The position numbers and the translations under genes were made by a program. Positions 7,129 through 14,379 of a DNA stretch of 34,383 nucleotides are shown here, piece by piece (the first letter of the stretch is position 1; each line of letters starts with the position of its first letter). Source of the DNA: a virus; IMG/VR virus record IMGVR_UViG_3300042430_001133, positions 1-34,383 of that record. The stretch is one strand, 5' to 3'. The notes beneath the pieces were generated by a model. That model did not search any database, had not been told where the DNA came from, and saw only the letters and a list, made by a program, of their open reading frames with translations.

Positions 7129-8883
7129 ATGAAGATCGCGGTATATACCATCGCGCTTAACGAAGCAAAGTTTGTCGAACCTTGGTATAACTCTGCAAAA
7201 GACGCTGACTATCTTCTTATCGCTGACACTGGGTCTACGGATGGAACAGTTGAGAAGGCAAAAGAACTAGGAATCAATGTTGTATCTATAAACATCAAAC
7301 CTTGGCGCTTTGATGATGCGCGTAACGCTTCGCTCGCTGTGCTACCTTCTGATATTGACGTGTGCATCTCACTTGACATGGACGAAGTACTTGTTGAGGG
7401 CTGGCGAGATCATCTTGAAAAAATGCCAGAGGGGACAACAAGACCTCGATACAAGTATGTGTGGAACTGGAACGCTGATGGATCGGAAGGCTTGGTGTAC
7501 GGAGCTGACAAGATCCACGCTCGTCATGGATACCGCTGGGTTCATCCAGTCCACGAGGTTATCTCTCCAACAGACGAAGAAGTACAGAACTGGATCGGAA
7601 TGGAGATTCACCACCACGCTGACTCAACAAAGTCGCGTGGACAGTACTTACCTCTTCTCAAGCGCGCGGTTGATGAGCGTCCAAATGACGACCGCAACGC
7701 GTACTATTACGCACGAGAACTGTATTTTTATGAAAAGCCAGAAGCGGCAGACGAGTTCAAACGACATCTAGCACTGCCAACAGCGCAGTGGCGGCCAGAA
7801 CGAGCCGCGTCAATGCGGTATCTTGCTAAGTTAGAAAAGCATGAAGCAGAGACATGGCTACTTCGCGCGTGCGCTGAGGCACCAGAATATCGCGAGCCGT
7901 GGCACGATCTTGCATTTTATTACTATGAAAAGAAGCAGTGGGAAAACTGTCTATCAGCGGCCAAGCGTGCGCTTGCGATAAAAGAAAAGCCACTTGCGTA
8001 TCTCAATGATGCCGCCGCGTGGGGTGCATCTCCACACGACCTCGCCAGTATTTCTGCGTGGAGCATTGGGCAAAGACATGAGGCCATCATGCATGTGCGT
8101 AACGCCATATGCGCAGATCCAAACAATGAACGTATGCAAGAAAATCTTGCAATGATGCTCCGGAATACATATCCAGAAAAGATCACAGCAATAATTCCAA
8201 CAAAGTCAAACATCTCCGGCGCGTTAGGCGTCATATCGCGTCTACAGAAAGATCCCCAGGTAGAAACAATTGTCGTTATTGCAGACGGAGATAAGGCCCA
8301 CGAGACGTACGAATCACTGCTAAAAGACAAAGAAAAGGTAGAACTTAGAAAGGTTGAACTTGGCGTAGGTATTCATGTGATGTGGAACATCGGAATAGAT
8401 ATCGCCAAAGAAAACGGTACCTCAGCCGCATTTGTAAACGATGATGTTACGCTTGGCGATAACTGTATAGGTACGCTTGCGTCACTTGTTGAGTACGACA
8501 AGCAGATCGGTCTTGTCTGTCCGACATATGACTATCGCAAGTTTGTTGACATATACCAAGACGTTGAAACCACAGCAAACGGACGATCAGACGGCACAGG
8601 TGGTCTTGGAGGATTCTGCATGGTTATTCCAAAAAACCTCACCAAAGAGTGGCGCTTTGACGAGTCAATGAAGTGGTGGTACGGAGATGATGATGTTCTT
8701 GCCTGGTGTAGACTTACAAAAAAACTTCGTGCGGTAATGACAAGTATCACGCGGTGTAGCGGAAATATATCGGCAACAATCAACAACGATCCTCCGCCTG
8801 GATTTGCAGATCTTGTAAGAGAAGATAGACGAATATTCATTGAAAAGTGGGAAAAACAAGGAGTGCCATGCATAGAGCGGTAG
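7129..8883 (+). CDS. Two-headed glycosyltransferase: GT2 + TPR-like + GT-A domains
   Basis: 584 residues with two separate catalytic-looking domains. Domain 1 (about 1-170) is a family-2 glycosyltransferase: YTIALNEAKFVEPWY start, IADTGSTDGT, and a DMDE metal motif (D83, D85), resembling the SunS/TPR-glycosyltransferase group. The middle (about 175-345) consists of paired amphipathic helices (RNAYYYARELYFYE, WHDLAFYYYEKKQWEN, LAIKEKPLAYLNDAAAW) that look like TPR repeats. Domain 2 (about 350-584) restarts a nucleotide-sugar fold (ITAIIPTKSN, VIADGD), with an NDD metal motif in AAFVNDDVTLGDN and a WYGDDDVLAW acceptor loop. This architecture suits sequential addition of two sugars, or a processive enzyme. 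Neighbours are a GT-A gene 1 nt upstream and a methyltransferase overlapping its end by 16 nt. Confidence 0.8.
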   Translation: MKIAVYTIALNEAKFVEPWYNSAKDADYLLIADTGSTDGTVEKAKELGINVVSINIKPWRFDDARNASLAVLPSDIDVCISLDMDEVLVEGWRDHLEKMPEGTTRPRYKYVWNWNADGSEGLVYGADKIHARHGYRWVHPVHEVISPTDEEVQNWIGMEIHHHADSTKSRGQYLPLLKRAVDERPNDDRNAYYYARELYFYEKPEAADEFKRHLALPTAQWRPERAASMRYLAKLEKHEAETWLLRACAEAPEYREPWHDLAFYYYEKKQWENCLSAAKRALAIKEKPLAYLNDAAAWGASPHDLASISAWSIGQRHEAIMHVRNAICADPNNERMQENLAMMLRNTYPEKITAIIPTKSNISGALGVISRLQKDPQVETIVVIADGDKAHETYESLLKDKEKVELRKVELGVGIHVMWNIGIDIAKENGTSAAFVNDDVTLGDNCIGTLASLVEYDKQIGLVCPTYDYRKFVDIYQDVETTANGRSDGTGGLGGFCMVIPKNLTKEWRFDESMKWWYGDDDVLAWCRLTKKLRAVMTSITRCSGNISATINNDPPPGFADLVREDRRIFIEKWEKQGVPCIER

Positions 8884-9386
8884 TTGATTGGGTTGCGTAT
8901 TCACTTGAGAAGCGCAGTACTCTTGAAAATGCAAAGATGGCAGGCAACCGTGTTCTTGAGATTGGAAGTCTTGACATCAACGGAAGCATCAAGTCAATGT
9001 TTGACGGTTTGACTTCTGAAGGTGGTTCGTATTTTGGCATTGATCTTCAAGACGGTCCAGGTGTTGATCTTGTGATTGATGCCGTGGCGTATAAAAGCAA
9101 CGAGCCATACGACATAATTGTCTGCGCCGAGGTGTTTGAGCATACCCCAGCGTGGAAGGCGATCATCTTAAATGCGCATTCTCTTCTTGTAGATGGTGGA
9201 ATGTTTATCGCAACGATGGCTGGTGAAGGACGACCACCGCACTCCGCGATTGACACAAACCCGATACGCAGTTGGGAGTATTACAGCAACATTACAAATC
9301 TTGAACTCGCAACGATGCTAGATGTATTTACAACGGCTGAGGTAAACGTGTTTTCAGATGACACCCGTTGTTGGGCAGTTAAGTAG
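8868..9386 (+). CDS. Class I SAM-dependent methyltransferase (Methyltransf_11-like)
   Basis: 172 residues from the ATG at 8868, which has AAGGAG at 8858-8863. An in-frame GTG at 8847 lies deeper inside the upstream gene and has no such site. Seen: NRVLEIGSLDINGS (motif I, with an unusual Ser/Leu after the first Gly); GIDLQDGPGVDLV (motif II acidic residue); YDIIVCAEVFEHT, the motif IV/post-I block typical of small-molecule and glycan methyltransferases; and LLVDGGMFIATM. It overlaps the double glycosyltransferase by 16 nt, so translation is coupled and it probably caps or modifies the sugar made by that enzyme. Its stop abuts the convergent WhiB gene with no spacer. Confidence 0.75.
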   Translation: MHRAVVDWVAYSLEKRSTLENAKMAGNRVLEIGSLDINGSIKSMFDGLTSEGGSYFGIDLQDGPGVDLVIDAVAYKSNEPYDIIVCAEVFEHTPAWKAIILNAHSLLVDGGMFIATMAGEGRPPHSAIDTNPIRSWEYYSNITNLELATMLDVFTTAEVNVFSDDTRCWAVK

Positions 9387-9878
9387 TTACTTTTTCTTCT
9401 TTTTCTTTTTCTCTGATTTTGCCTCGCGCTCAGCGTGGTACGCGTTTACCGCGTTGGCGCTAGTGCGACTTCTCCAATAGAACTCGCACTCGTCACAAAC
9501 AACAAGTTTCATCGTTGTCCAACGACCACCTTCAGGCGATTCAGCAATAACAACTCGAAGCTTGCTTGGTCGCGCGCCGCAGTGCGGACAGTTTGGAAAA
9601 CGTTTACGTCGAACCTCTTGCCCTGTGTGAGAAACAGACAAGGCTCGACGAATTTCACCTTCGTCTTTTCCACCCCACACTCCGTGTATCTGCTTATTGT
9701 CAAGCGCCCACTTAAGACACTGCTTGCGTACAGGACATGTGTAGCAAAGATTTTTTGCCTCGTATTTTTCTTTTGCTATCTTTGAAAAGAAGTATTGCTG
9801 TACTTTTTTATTTTCAGGCAATGCGCACGCGGCATCGTCCATCCACGACACATCGCTTAGACTTCCAGACTTCTTCAC
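9387..9878 (-). CDS. whiB-like: WhiB-family Fe-S transcription factor with extra C-terminal zinc ribbon
   Basis: 163 residues. The N-terminal part is a WhiB domain: WMDDAACAL, four cysteines C18, C45, C48 and C54 (C-x26-C-x2-C-x5-C) that bind a 4Fe-4S cluster, and the GVWGG turn at 66-70. WhiB proteins bind the host primary sigma factor and occur only in Actinobacteria and their phages. Phage versions such as WhiB of TM4 interfere with host WhiB2 and cell division. Unlike a normal 80-110-residue phage WhiB, this one continues into a C-x2-C...C-x2-C zinc ribbon (C97, C100, C128, C131) and ends in a seven-lysine tail, so it may also touch DNA. It is the last gene of the leftward series and overlaps the upstream gene by ATGA. 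It is probably a regulator of host or late transcription. Confidence 0.9.
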   Translation of the reverse strand: MKKSGSLSDVSWMDDAACALPENKKVQQYFFSKIAKEKYEAKNLCYTCPVRKQCLKWALDNKQIHGVWGGKDEGEIRRALSVSHTGQEVRRKRFPNCPHCGARPSKLRVVIAESPEGGRWTTMKLVVCDECEFYWRSRTSANAVNAYHAEREAKSEKKKKKKK

Positions 9879-10213
9879 GCGATCTCAACCCACACAACCT
9901 CGTGAATATCATCAACGTTTTCACCAAGTCGAGTTTCGCCATCTTCATCGCATACGTATTCTTCGTATGAACCGTCAACAGTTCCTGCATATCCGTATGT
10001 CGCTTCGGCAATTTCAACCTTCTTAAACGCATCTCCGAGTGAGTGAACAATTCCGTCGCGTTGAATAGCCGACGCAAGTGCTCGCTTAACTACTTCGTTT
10101 TCAAGATCGACATGATCTACTGTAAAAAAGACAACGGAGTTAGATTTAGTAGATCTATACCCCTCTCCCGTCCACTCTGACCAGAGACACTCGCCTTTTC
10201 TTGAATCCTTCAT
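9875..10213 (-). CDS. Hypothetical protein, acidic
   Basis: 112 residues, family not recognised. The protein is acidic, especially in its C-terminal third (VCDEDGETRLGENVDDIHEVV), with two cysteines and no membrane segment or signal peptide. It contains VVFFTVDHVDLENEVVKRALASA, which predicts a beta strand followed by a helix. It starts at the ATG at 10213 and ends in a 4-nt overlap with the WhiB gene, so the two are translationally coupled and it may work with or modulate the WhiB. A TACAAT hexamer sits 8 nt upstream of the start. Conservation is unknown, but the coding signal is supported by the clean overlap with its neighbour. Confidence 0.6.
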   Translation of the reverse strand: MKDSRKGECLWSEWTGEGYRSTKSNSVVFFTVDHVDLENEVVKRALASAIQRDGIVHSLGDAFKKVEIAEATYGYAGTVDGSYEEYVCDEDGETRLGENVDDIHEVVWVEIA

Positions 10214-10221
10214 GCGCGACT

Positions 10222-10227
10222 ATTGTA
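10222..10227 (-). promoter_or_regulatory. Candidate -10 element upstream of 9875-10213
   Basis: TACAAT on the - strand, 8 nt before the ATG, would give a nearly leaderless transcript. No -35 is visible. The surrounding gap (10214-10319) holds no convincing gene. Confidence 0.22.
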
Positions 10228-10319
10228 TCCCGCATTCTAGTGACTCGTGGTCATCTACAACAGGAATTGTGTGGTTACACCAGTCTTACATTTGCGATGT
10301 TCTAATGCAGTCTGGATGC

Positions 10320-10835
10320 TTATAGAACAGACTCTACGTAGCCGTCCTGATGTGGCCAGAGGTACGTATAGGTGTCGGGGGCAGAACCAGTATCTTCAGC
10401 CCAACCGAACTGTTTGTACCAGTCGTAGTTTTTGCATAGTAGTGCGGTGCGGTGAGTAGAACATAGGTCCTCGTAGTACTTTGCGTCTTGCATCCACGGC
10501 GGTAATAGTAGATCAGAACTAATGCGACCTAGCGATACCGCCTTGTCATATGTGCGGTAGGTCTTATCAAGAAGTGTTGACTTGTACCCGCGTGAGATCC
10601 ACTCAAAGTACGTTGCTGAGATGTACGAAACAAGCAATGTCTCGTAGCCTCGCCACATGCGAACTACGGGGTGATTTGACCAGCCCTTAGGATCTCGGTG
10701 GTTACCGTCTGGATCAAGATTACACATGTTGAGCAGGCACTGCCACGCCTCAAGAGTTTGCTTGTGCAGGCGCTTGTTGTCAAGATGCTGCGCCGTGAGC
10801 TCGAATGATTGGGTGTTTGTAAGAAATGATTGCAT
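10320..10835 (-). CDS. Pyrimidine dimer DNA glycosylase-family protein (MSMEG_6728 type)
   Basis: 171 residues from the ATG at 10835, which has AGGAC 5-6 nt upstream. The frame could extend to a TTG at 10859, but family members start with MQ(T/S)F, which matches 10835. Seen: MQSFLTNTQSFELTAQHLD with DNKRLHKQTLEAWQ, then SNHPVVRMWRGYETLL. These are the conserved blocks of the MSMEG_6728 group, assigned to the Pyr_excise family with T4 endonuclease V (known family). T4 endonuclease V uses its N-terminal Thr amine; here the second residue is Gln, so identical chemistry is not assured. Likely role: DNA damage or base-lesion processing in the phage. It is transcribed from its own candidate promoter at 10865. 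Confidence 0.75.
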   Translation of the reverse strand: MQSFLTNTQSFELTAQHLDNKRLHKQTLEAWQCLLNMCNLDPDGNHRDPKGWSNHPVVRMWRGYETLLVSYISATYFEWISRGYKSTLLDKTYRTYDKAVSLGRISSDLLLPPWMQDAKYYEDLCSTHRTALLCKNYDWYKQFGWAEDTGSAPDTYTYLWPHQDGYVESVL

Positions 10836-10864
10836 AAACCGTCCTGTGTCGTTTGTCAAGATCT

Positions 10865-10870
10865 ATTATA
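10865..10870 (-). promoter_or_regulatory. Promoter -10 element (TATAAT)
   Basis: A perfect TATAAT on the - strand in the gap upstream of the pyrimidine-dimer-glycosylase-like gene. It predicts a leader of about 23 nt, close to the spacing at 12176, 15666, 19867 and 24752. No clear -35 hexamer was found. Confidence 0.45.
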
Positions 10871-10879
10871 CAACCTAGA

Positions 10880-10894
10880 CACGCAAAACGCGTG
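10880..10894 (-). terminator. Small hairpin downstream of the cytosine methyltransferase
   Basis: CACGC/GCGTG perfect 5-bp stem with a 5-nt loop, 6 nt after the methyltransferase stop. There is no uridine run after it on the - strand, so termination strength is doubtful. Confidence 0.25.
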
Positions 10895-10899
10895 ACTGA

Positions 10900-12147
10900 T
10901 TATTCAGCCGGCGTAAGCCAGGTCTTCTTCGCGTAGCTACGGCTAAACCCTTTGTCCGTATCAAGTAACCACTCTCGTTCACCGATAAGCTCTCCTTGAG
11001 GACCATTAGGTTGGCCGTCAAGCGACGCTTTTGCAGCATTGGCGATCCAGTTAGCAGCCTGCACAGCAACCGCCTTACCCCACGTCGCGCCAAGCATTGA
11101 GTAGTTACGCGCATCTAAGAACTCCCAGCTATCAGGCAGTCCTTGAATTCGTGCGGCCTCACGGTGAGTAATTCTTCGCATAAGAGTCGGGTGGATCACA
11201 TGATCTAATGCACCGCCGGTAAGAACGTGCGCCCATGAATCAGAAGGCCAACGGTGTGGCATTGAGAATCCCATGTAGTAGTCACGCGCTCGTGCCTTTT
11301 CTTCTTGAGCGAGCCATGACTGTGGGAATCGATCACCATTTTTCTCAACAGCAATCTTAAGTGCTTGACCGGCATCAATTCGAGCTTTCCAGCCGTCATT
11401 GCCGATGATGTCAAAGATCTCTTGAATACGCACAGTGTCTTTGTTGTTCTTGTTCATGTGACCGTTTACGACGCCGCTTTCATTACGCAACGGTTGCGCC
11501 CACTTTGAAGCTTCTTTATTGTAGCGCTGTGGTTCCCACATGATCTCAAGATCTGTTAGATCTCCGATTACGTCCATGATCGTTGGAATTTCTTTCGGCA
11601 TCAACGCCTGCGCACCAAACGGCATTCCCCGTTCTGCGGCAACCCAGAAGTATCGAGGACGATATGAGAATCCGCCAACCTGAAGGTTATTCATCTTTAC
11701 ATGGTACAGGTCATATTCTTTACCTGAAAGTTCTTCAACCATCGTGCGATACTTCAGCATTGTGTCGCGTCCCTGCGTGTATGCCTGCTGTACACATTCA
11801 AAGATAATAATTTTTGGTTTTACGCGTGCGGCATATTTCATGAAGGCGCGCGTGTGTTCGTGCGCTTTTGCGTCAGGTCCACGATTGTCCATACCTGACC
11901 AAACAGACCAGCCAGAGCACGGTGGACAACCTACCACCATGTCGCACTTTGCGTCTGGCCATTCTGTTGCGTCATCAGAGAAAAATGCAGACCAGTTCTC
12001 GCCAAGATGCTTGCGGTTTAGTTCGGCAACAGGATTGCCAAAGTTAAGTGTACCAACGCGGGCGGTCATATCTACTCCGGCATTTACAAATCCTAGACTT
12101 AGAAATCCAGCAAGACCGTTGCAATCAACAAAAGTGGGGTTTGACAT
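10900..12147 (-). CDS. DNA (cytosine-5-)-methyltransferase
   Basis: 415-residue C5-methyltransferase. Seen in order: motif I FVDCNGLAGFLSLGF (6-20, SAM loop); motif IV GCPPCSGWS with catalytic C77; motif VI IIFECVQ, an ECV in place of the usual ENV; motif VIII SYRPRYFWVAA; motif IX RRITHREAARIQGLPDSW; and motif X GKAVAVQAANWIA near residue 375. All core motifs are in standard order, so the enzyme is probably active. The target-recognition region (about 190-300) is not recognisable to me, so sequence specificity is unknown. No restriction endonuclease is adjacent, so it is an orphan enzyme, probably used to evade host restriction or as part of the cytosine modification chemistry suggested elsewhere in the window. 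It has its own candidate promoter and a GGAG ribosome site. Confidence 0.9.
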   Translation of the reverse strand: MSNPTFVDCNGLAGFLSLGFVNAGVDMTARVGTLNFGNPVAELNRKHLGENWSAFFSDDATEWPDAKCDMVVGCPPCSGWSVWSGMDNRGPDAKAHEHTRAFMKYAARVKPKIIIFECVQQAYTQGRDTMLKYRTMVEELSGKEYDLYHVKMNNLQVGGFSYRPRYFWVAAERGMPFGAQALMPKEIPTIMDVIGDLTDLEIMWEPQRYNKEASKWAQPLRNESGVVNGHMNKNNKDTVRIQEIFDIIGNDGWKARIDAGQALKIAVEKNGDRFPQSWLAQEEKARARDYYMGFSMPHRWPSDSWAHVLTGGALDHVIHPTLMRRITHREAARIQGLPDSWEFLDARNYSMLGATWGKAVAVQAANWIANAAKASLDGQPNGPQGELIGEREWLLDTDKGFSRSYAKKTWLTPAE

Positions 12148-12175
12148 ATCTCTCTCCGTATGAGTAGGTGAGACA

Positions 12176-12181
12176 AATATA
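12176..12181 (-). promoter_or_regulatory. Promoter -10 element (TATATT) for the cytosine methyltransferase
   Basis: TATATT on the - strand, giving a leader of about 22 nt before the ATG at 12147, which is preceded by GGAG. No -35 element was seen. Confidence 0.4.
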
Positions 12182-12188
12182 TCCCGAG

Positions 12189-12202
12189 AGGTTGCAGAAC
12201 CT
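12189..12202 (-). terminator. Weak hairpin between 12207-12497 and the methyltransferase promoter
   Basis: AGGTT/AACCT 5-bp stem with a 4-nt loop, immediately after the upstream stop codon and before the next -10 box. No U-run follows, so it is possibly only an RNA-stability element. Confidence 0.25.
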
Positions 12203-12206
12203 GGTA

Positions 12207-12497
12207 CTACTTAGGTTCGCCAACCTCGTACCCGCACGCTGCGTATCCGGCAATATCAATCCACGTGTCTGGTTGAAACCCGGAGCGTGACGCGTATCGC
12301 GCAACCTTTACAGCAACCATCGCCATCGCGACATCTTCACGTGTAACCTCGATACCAAAGATCACTGACCAAAGCTTTGCGATTCGATCAAAGTTCTCTT
12401 CAGGTCCGCCGTACTGCGCGTCTCGAGCACCACTGATGATTGTCTGCGCCTCGTTTAGGCACTTCTCACGACCTTTAGTTGTCTTACTCAATTTCAT
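12207..12497 (-). CDS. Phage protein of the DUF6378 type
   Basis: 96-residue all-helical protein. Seen: EAQTIISGARDAQYGGPEEN, then RIAKLWSVIFG, VTREDVAMAMVAVKVAR and a final WIDIAGYAACGYE. These match the conserved order of the DUF6378 family found in many phages (GxRxxxYG, LW, DVA..M..lKvaR, D.AGYA). Its biochemical function is unknown. The placement of acidic residues and the neighbouring MazG/dUTPase-type gene invite comparison with the all-alpha NTP pyrophosphatase folds, but this is inference. It overlaps the upstream small gene by 14 nt, so it is in the same operon. Confidence 0.75.
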   Translation of the reverse strand: MKLSKTTKGREKCLNEAQTIISGARDAQYGGPEENFDRIAKLWSVIFGIEVTREDVAMAMVAVKVARYASRSGFQPDTWIDIAGYAACGYEVGEPK

Positions 12498-12684
12498 CTA
12501 CCTTTGTTCGAACATAGACAGTGGCCTTGTACTCATGTGCCGAGTGCGCTTCAATGTGAAACTCTGTGTCTGACGGCAGCTCAACTTCATCGTTTTCACT
12601 GATCTCTCGCCACGAACGCAGTGCCTCTTCTTTGATCGACGACAATGTCGAACCGTACACCTCAAATTCAATTGATGCCCTCAT
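12484..12684 (-). CDS. Small hypothetical protein, acidic
   Basis: 66 residues, family not recognised. Mostly alternating beta-type sequence (IEFEVYGSTL at the start, HEYKATVYVRTKV near the end) around a helix (SSIKEEALRSW), suggesting a small alpha/beta fold. It starts at the ATG at 12684 with a 4-nt overlap to the gene upstream and runs 14 nt into the DUF6378 gene. This tight packing, typical of phage early operons, is the main reason to accept it as real. Confidence 0.55.
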   Translation of the reverse strand: MRASIEFEVYGSTLSSIKEEALRSWREISENDEVELPSDTEFHIEAHSAHEYKATVYVRTKVDEIE

Positions 12685-12890
12685 GCTATGACCATCTTTT
12701 CTAAAACGTTAGGTGAGTGGTGAGTCTCTGAGAGAGACGGGGTTAGACCGTCGATACTGGAGACAATGACGTCACCGTCACGTATGTCAAGTACTTCACA
12801 GTATCTGCCGTTGTGGATTTCGCCAACAACTCCGCTGTACGAGTGCAGTTTTACCCGAACCATGTCACCTATGACTATGCTATTTGTCAT
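12681..12890 (-). CDS. Small hypothetical protein, SH3/KOW-like beta barrel candidate
   Basis: 69 residues from the ATG at 12890. The frame is open to an ATG at 12935, but that start would overlap the upstream gene and has no ribosome site, whereas 12890 follows GGAC closely. Seen: GDMVRVKLHSYSGVVGEI and GRYCEVLDIRDGDVIV, a spacing of Val/Gly-rich strands like KOW or SH3 barrels that bind nucleic acid or protein. The fold is inferred from the pattern only. The 3' end overlaps the next gene by ATGA. Function unknown. Confidence 0.55.
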   Translation of the reverse strand: MTNSIVIGDMVRVKLHSYSGVVGEIHNGRYCEVLDIRDGDVIVSSIDGLTPSLSETHHSPNVLEKMVIA

Positions 12891-12904
12891 TACATCTGTC
12901 CATG

Positions 12905-13366
12905 TTACTTGTGGGAACACTGCGCCTCCGGACATGTTGCTGTATCAAAGTCATCAAGTGCACGCGCGCATGACTGGCACTTCATACCTTCGGCCTTGAC
13001 TACGTAGCCTTTAAGTTGACGTTGACGATTTACTTCCATCTTGTTTACGTAGTATGCGTCAAGTTGCTCGTCTGTTCCGCCTACGGCGCAGATGATGTTC
13101 GCCACAAAGTGCAAGACATCGACGCACTCTTTGACAACGGCCTCACGGTTTACATATGGGTCATCGTGTTGCCAGGGCTTCCACGAGATCTCCTTACGGA
13201 TCTCAGCAAGCTCATCATCGATTGCAAGCATGTTCCAGCGTAGATACTCAATGATGTTATTGAGTGACTCTGGCGATTGACCTTCAAACTTGCTATAGTC
13301 AATCTTGTACGCTTCTGTTTGTAGTTTCTTGGTGTTACCAAGCCACTCGTTGAATAGTGTTCCCAT
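12905..13366 (-). CDS. All-alpha NTP pyrophosphatase, dimeric dUTPase/dCTPase-like, with Cys-rich tail
   Basis: 153 residues. Seen: the metal-binding helix pair of the MazG/dimeric-dUTPase superfamily, DDELAEIRKE (E52, E55), and KECVDVLHFVANI (E80, D83), separated by WKPW at 62-65. The VDVLHF string is the hallmark of dimeric dUTPases. T4 dCTPase/dUTPase (gp56) is a known member of this group, so the substrate could be dUTP, dCTP or both. The C-terminus adds C-x2-C...C-x4-C (C130, C133, C145, C150), a possible zinc site not typical of the family. It starts with a 1-nt TAATG overlap after a glycosyltransferase gene. Likely job: removing dUTP, or unmodified dCTP, from the pool. Confidence 0.75.
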   Translation of the reverse strand: MGTLFNEWLGNTKKLQTEAYKIDYSKFEGQSPESLNNIIEYLRWNMLAIDDELAEIRKEISWKPWQHDDPYVNREAVVKECVDVLHFVANIICAVGGTDEQLDAYYVNKMEVNRQRQLKGYVVKAEGMKCQSCARALDDFDTATCPEAQCSHK

Positions 13367-14379
13367 TATTTTCCTATAAGTCTTTCCAGTTGAACTGTTA
13401 GTTCTTCTCGTGTTGGTATGCTTTTGACGTATTGCTGCTTTTGAGTTACTGATAATTCATATCGATCGATCTCTGACATCTCTTCAATTCCACTTGCAAG
13501 ATGATCCCAAGCGTTTCCGATCTTCTTACTCTCACGCCAATCAGTTGCGATCGGAGTGCCGGCATTCAGTGCATGAACATATACCTGAGACCACCACGTC
13601 ATCTTGTCGCCGTGAGGCCCGATGATCGCACCCATACTTGAATTGAGCGCATCGAACAGATCACTACTTGTTCTGGCTTTTGTCTCGCGGATTGACATTG
13701 CCGGAGTTGATAGTCCATCAAGTGCATTCTTTGTCCACCGCGTCTTGTCGTTATCAACGATCCAACGCTTTACACGCGACGAGTTGAAGTTTGCGTTTTC
13801 AGTGACATTAAATGAATCAAGGTTGATCCCAATCATCGATGAATAAGCGTTCTCCGGTACACCAGAAAACGTACTTGCATCGCCGCCCCAAGGTAAACGC
13901 GGATATAGCGTCGCGGCCCACGGATCATTGCTAAGAAGCATGACAGCGTTCACGATGTGTTTGCGTATGTCTGCGTTTCCAGCAACCTGAAGATATCCCT
14001 TGCGCTTTGAGTAGAAGTCTTTGAACAACGTCTGACTGTTCTTTTCAATCGCCCTAAAGTTTGCAAATATCTTCCACGGCTCAGGTGCATCGATAAATGT
14101 CATGAGGCTATCTCGTCCCTCAAGTGTCTTGATCGCTGCAAGTGCACCGTATGCGGAGTTTGCTGTTACACTTAACGGAGGTGCGATTCCAACAAGAACC
14201 TTCTGATACTGCTTAAGATCGCGCGCTGACCAACTAAGTGATGGCTCGGAGAATGTGACAGTATAGCCCATCTTCTCTAACACCTGCGACAATGCACCAG
14301 CAAACGTCAGTGATCGATTTGCGATCGATGACGAATACTGCTGCGCGGTCGTTCCGGTGATAAGTACTTGTTTACTCAC
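13366..14379 (-). CDS. Putative GT-B-like glycosyltransferase
   Basis: 337 residues, start GTG at 14379 with a 4-nt GTGA overlap to the glycosyltransferase upstream. Seen: a Rossmann-like beginning (VLITGTTAQQYSS, then FAGALSQVLEKMGYTVTF), a second-half segment MGAIIGPHGDKMTWWSQVY followed by ALNAGTPIATDW, the pattern of a GT-B donor-binding domain, and a helical C-terminal end. No EX7E motif is clear, so the assignment relies on fold-like order and on pairing with the better supported gene next to it. Possible acceptors are hydroxymethylated DNA bases (given the replication-module context) or a virion component. Confidence 0.45.
   Translation of the reverse strand: MSKQVLITGTTAQQYSSSIANRSLTFAGALSQVLEKMGYTVTFSEPSLSWSARDLKQYQKVLVGIAPPLSVTANSAYGALAAIKTLEGRDSLMTFIDAPEPWKIFANFRAIEKNSQTLFKDFYSKRKGYLQVAGNADIRKHIVNAVMLLSNDPWAATLYPRLPWGGDASTFSGVPENAYSSMIGINLDSFNVTENANFNSSRVKRWIVDNDKTRWTKNALDGLSTPAMSIRETKARTSSDLFDALNSSMGAIIGPHGDKMTWWSQVYVHALNAGTPIATDWRESKKIGNAWDHLASGIEEMSEIDRYELSVTQKQQYVKSIPTREELTVQLERLIGK

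Noticed and set aside
7310-7771. 153-codon + strand frame inside the double glycosyltransferase
   Set aside because: Shifted frame of a gene with clear motifs; composition is not protein-like.
10214-10319. Cys/His-containing reading on the - strand (HPDC..., DWCNHT...) in the gap
   Set aside because: Interrupted by a stop and has no start codon; may be a relic of a small zinc protein but cannot be supported.
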